DNA of 44,779 bases from Candidatus Poribacteria bacterium (GTDB lineage Bacteria > Poribacteria > WGA-4E > JAJDTR01), in the NCBI GenBank assembly GCA_022827055.1, contig JAJDTR010000056.1, forward strand, positions 1 through 44,779. The letters run 5' to 3'. The notes under the pieces were generated by a model that was not told the origin of the DNA, made no database searches, and worked only from the letters and a program-made list of their open reading frames with translations. This document shows, one piece after another, positions 43,206 to 44,779 of the stretch. Positions within the stretch are counted from its first letter, which is position 1; each line of letters opens with the position of its first letter. The position numbers and the translations under genes are program-made.

Positions 43206-43302
43206 GGTAGGTGCGGTTGGAAACCACACTTACGGGGAATGCAGGTCGCGACCTGGAGATCGCGGGATCTCTATCGCACTCGCTATCCGCTCGTTTGATC
43301 CT
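43206..43302. repeat. Hairpin plus palindrome plus A/B module (copy i)
   Basis: A decayed GTAGGTGCGGTT / AACCacACTTAC hairpin, the 14-bp palindrome CAGGTCGCGACCTG (43242-43255), then one A module (GGGATCTCTAT from 43264) and one B module (CGCACTCGCTATCCGCTCG then TTTGATC). It sits between the two 54-bp direct repeats. Confidence 0.65.
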
Positions 43303-43360
43303 ACAGAGGACGCAATTTCTGACAGCGCGGAGTATGTACGGATTCAAAATCTAAATGTTA

Positions 43361-43414
43361 TAGCCGAACCGAGACGTGCAATGAATTGCACTACTACGAA
43401 CCGCCGATGATTGT
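43361..43414. repeat. 54-bp direct repeat, copy 2
   Basis: Second copy; the single difference from copy 1 is C for T at the fourth base. Same internal hairpin with a GA loop. Confidence 0.75.
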
Positions 43415-43439
43415 CACTTATAGATTAATAATTAGTATC

Positions 43440-43461
43440 AAAAACGCCCGATGAATCGGGC
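43440..43461 (-). terminator. Rho-independent terminator of the sulfatase gene
   Basis: The stem GCCCGAT (43446-43452) / ATCGGGC (43455-43461), read on the minus strand, is followed by GTTTTT. It lies 47 bases past the sulfatase stop. Its ATGAAT centre resembles the hairpin in the 54-bp repeats. Confidence 0.7.
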
Positions 43462-43507
43462 AACTACAATTACCCGATGCGTGTAACTCATTGATTGGGA
43501 ATTAGCA

Positions 43508-44779
43508 TTACTTCAAAAAGGCATCCAACTTAGCTCGCAGTTCCGCCAAGCTACCGGCGTAAGCCGCATCATCAATCAGATTGCGATTTTCACCCGGATC
43601 AACCGCCAGATCAAACAGTTGGTCGGGCCAACCTTTTCCTTCAAAACGGAAGTATTTCAAGAAATCACGCTTTACCATGGCTGACGGTCCATTAAATGGG
43701 TGGTATAACTCGCTATAGACCTCATTTCGCCATCCATCGCCGCGTCCCTCCATCAATGGCACGAGCGAGCGCCCATCCAACCCGTCGGGTATGGGCACGT
43801 TGACAATCTCGCAGAGCGTGGGAAACAGATCGACCAGCGAAACGTTCTGTTGAACGATGTCACAGCCGCGAGGAAATAGCTGTTGCCACGATATGAAGAA
43901 CGGCACCCGTACCGACGCATCAAAATACTGTTGCTTCTCCCAAAGCCCCTTTTGCCCGAGCATTTCGCCGTGGTCACTGAGAAAAACAACCACAAAATCG
44001 TCAAGTACGTTCTTCTCCTCAAGTTTGGAGATAACACGTGTGTACTGCATATCCACCCACTCGATCATGCCGTAATAGGCGGCTGTTGCCCGGTGCGCTT
44101 CGCGGTAGGTGACGTCCTCCCCTATCTTCACTTTGAAGAACTCGTGGCAGTCGAAGTTGGAGGGCAAATCCTCGACATACGGCTCCACGCGACGCATATA
44201 GTAGTTAAACAGATCTTCGGGGCACTGGTAGGGATAGTGCGGACAATTCAGGCTCACAGTGAGTAACAACGGGCGGTCGCCTGGCCTATCGTGAACTTCG
44301 TCAACAAAATACTCGTCGAGAATCATCAAAGCACCTTCGACGGAGTATCGGTCTTGCTGCATCCATAGCCCTTTTCCGACACGGGCGTTGGTAATCTCCT
44401 TTGCAGAAGACCATTTGCCAGTCCCCTCCTCGGTAAATGTCGCGGCGTTATGAACCGGGTCATCTACGGGTTCGTAGCCGTTTGGTCCCCGGATGTCGCG
44501 ACCGATGCGTTCGTGCCAACCGTGCATCTGGTCGGTACCTACAAAGTGCATCTTTCCGGCGCTTACCGTTCTGTAGCCGTAGCGTGAGAGGTGTCCGGGA
44601 AGGGTGAGCACGTCGCTGGGCAATGGACAATCGAAGCCGGTGCAGCCGCTGTTTCGAGGATAGAGCCCGGTCAGGAAACTCTGCCGAGCCGGCACGCACA
44701 CCGGCGCCGGCGTGTAGGCGTTCCGAAAGTACGCGCCTTGGTTGATGAGGCGGTCAAGGGTCGGGGTGCGAATATGCGG
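43508..44779 (-). CDS. Type I sulfatase, cut by the right edge of the window
   Basis: The frame stays open to the last base of the window, giving 423 residues; the true start and the first metal-binding Asp pair lie outside. The visible N-terminal part reads PHIRTPTLDRLINQG and NAYTPAPVCVPAR, so the formylglycine motif C-x-P-x-R is intact (Cys codon 44696-44698), followed by SFLTGLYP. Also present: SAGKMHFVG, FLSDHGEMLG with the metal-binding Asp-His, LVDLFPTLCEI and QLFDLAVDPGENRNLID. It hydrolyses sulfate esters, probably of polysaccharides or glycosaminoglycan-like substrates, after Cys-to-formylglycine maturation. Export cannot be judged without the N-terminus. A terminator follows at 43440-43461. 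Confidence 0.92.
   Translation of the reverse strand, partial: PHIRTPTLDRLINQGAYFRNAYTPAPVCVPARQSFLTGLYPRNSGCTGFDCPLPSDVLTLPGHLSRYGYRTVSAGKMHFVGTDQMHGWHERIGRDIRGPNGYEPVDDPVHNAATFTEEGTGKWSSAKEITNARVGKGLWMQQDRYSVEGALMILDEYFVDEVHDRPGDRPLLLTVSLNCPHYPYQCPEDLFNYYMRRVEPYVEDLPSNFDCHEFFKVKIGEDVTYREAHRATAAYYGMIEWVDMQYTRVISKLEEKNVLDDFVVVFLSDHGEMLGQKGLWEKQQYFDASVRVPFFISWQQLFPRGCDIVQQNVSLVDLFPTLCEIVNVPIPDGLDGRSLVPLMEGRGDGWRNEVYSELYHPFNGPSAMVKRDFLKYFRFEGKGWPDQLFDLAVDPGENRNLIDDAAYAGSLAELRAKLDAFLK

Noticed and set aside
43109..43414. CRISPR array made of the 54-bp repeats
   Set aside because: Only two copies, about 200 bases apart, with no regular spacers and no cas genes nearby.
1..44779. tRNA, rRNA, riboswitch or transposase genes
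   Set aside because: None recognised on either strand by reading; the small repeats are non-coding and no partner transposase lies in the window.

Overview
The window looks like a chromosomal contig from an uncultured, environmental Gram-negative bacterium with about 50% G+C. Best guess: a Poribacteria- or Latescibacteria-like lineage. The reasons are several phytanoyl-CoA dioxygenase (PhyH) genes, paired DUF6785-type membrane proteins, TolB-like PD40 propellers, a sulfatase, a heptosyltransferase-like GT9, and spacers full of short GC-rich hairpins. The taxonomy is inferred from gene content only. I see no rRNA, tRNA, CRISPR array, transposase, phage or plasmid gene.

Layout. (1) 346-6152, plus strand: a glycosidase-like protein, a PhyH dioxygenase and two secreted PD40 propellers. 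The propellers are the product of a tandem duplication; a PhyH 3' fossil and two MITE-like insertions lie between them. (2) 6372-16486, plus: DUF6785 protein, GT39-like glycosyltransferase, second DUF6785 protein, two adjacent PhyH genes, a cyclase-family hydrolase and a sugar isomerase/epimerase-like protein. (3) 16566-18304, minus: GT9 glycosyltransferase translationally coupled to a HAD phosphatase. (4) 18652-24264, plus: a SufR-like Fe-S regulator with a NapG/MauM-like polyferredoxin, then an S55-domain protein and a large secreted propeller. (5) 24463-27213, minus: bioA and a ferredoxin/membrane/Hsp20-like fusion. (6) 27626-32663, plus: an ECF sigma factor with a double-FHA protein (ending in a strong terminator), then a TPR/zinc peptidase, CvpA, a YidD-like protein and a TPR/membrane protein. 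(7) 32827-39493, minus: a complete peptide/oligosaccharide-type ABC operon (SBP, OppD, OppF, OppB, OppC). (8) 40061-44779, minus: a class C beta-lactamase-like hydrolase, a coiled-coil PhyH protein and a sulfatase that runs off the right edge.

How it fits together. The gene set suggests a heterotrophic, surface-active cell: sulfatase, glycosidase-like and isomerase proteins for sugars, an ABC importer for oligomers, and secreted propellers, with several 2-oxoglutarate/Fe(II) oxygenases for small-molecule oxidation. Envelope functions recur (GT9, GT39, CvpA, YidD, TPR/membrane protein).

Most notable observations: the ferredoxin-TM-Hsp20-like fusion divergent from an ECF sigma/FHA pair; the DUF6785-GT39-DUF6785 unit; and a layered set of small non-coding repeats, including a modular A/B repeat that interrupts hairpin elements and MITE-like elements whose insertion can be read by comparing duplicated spacers.
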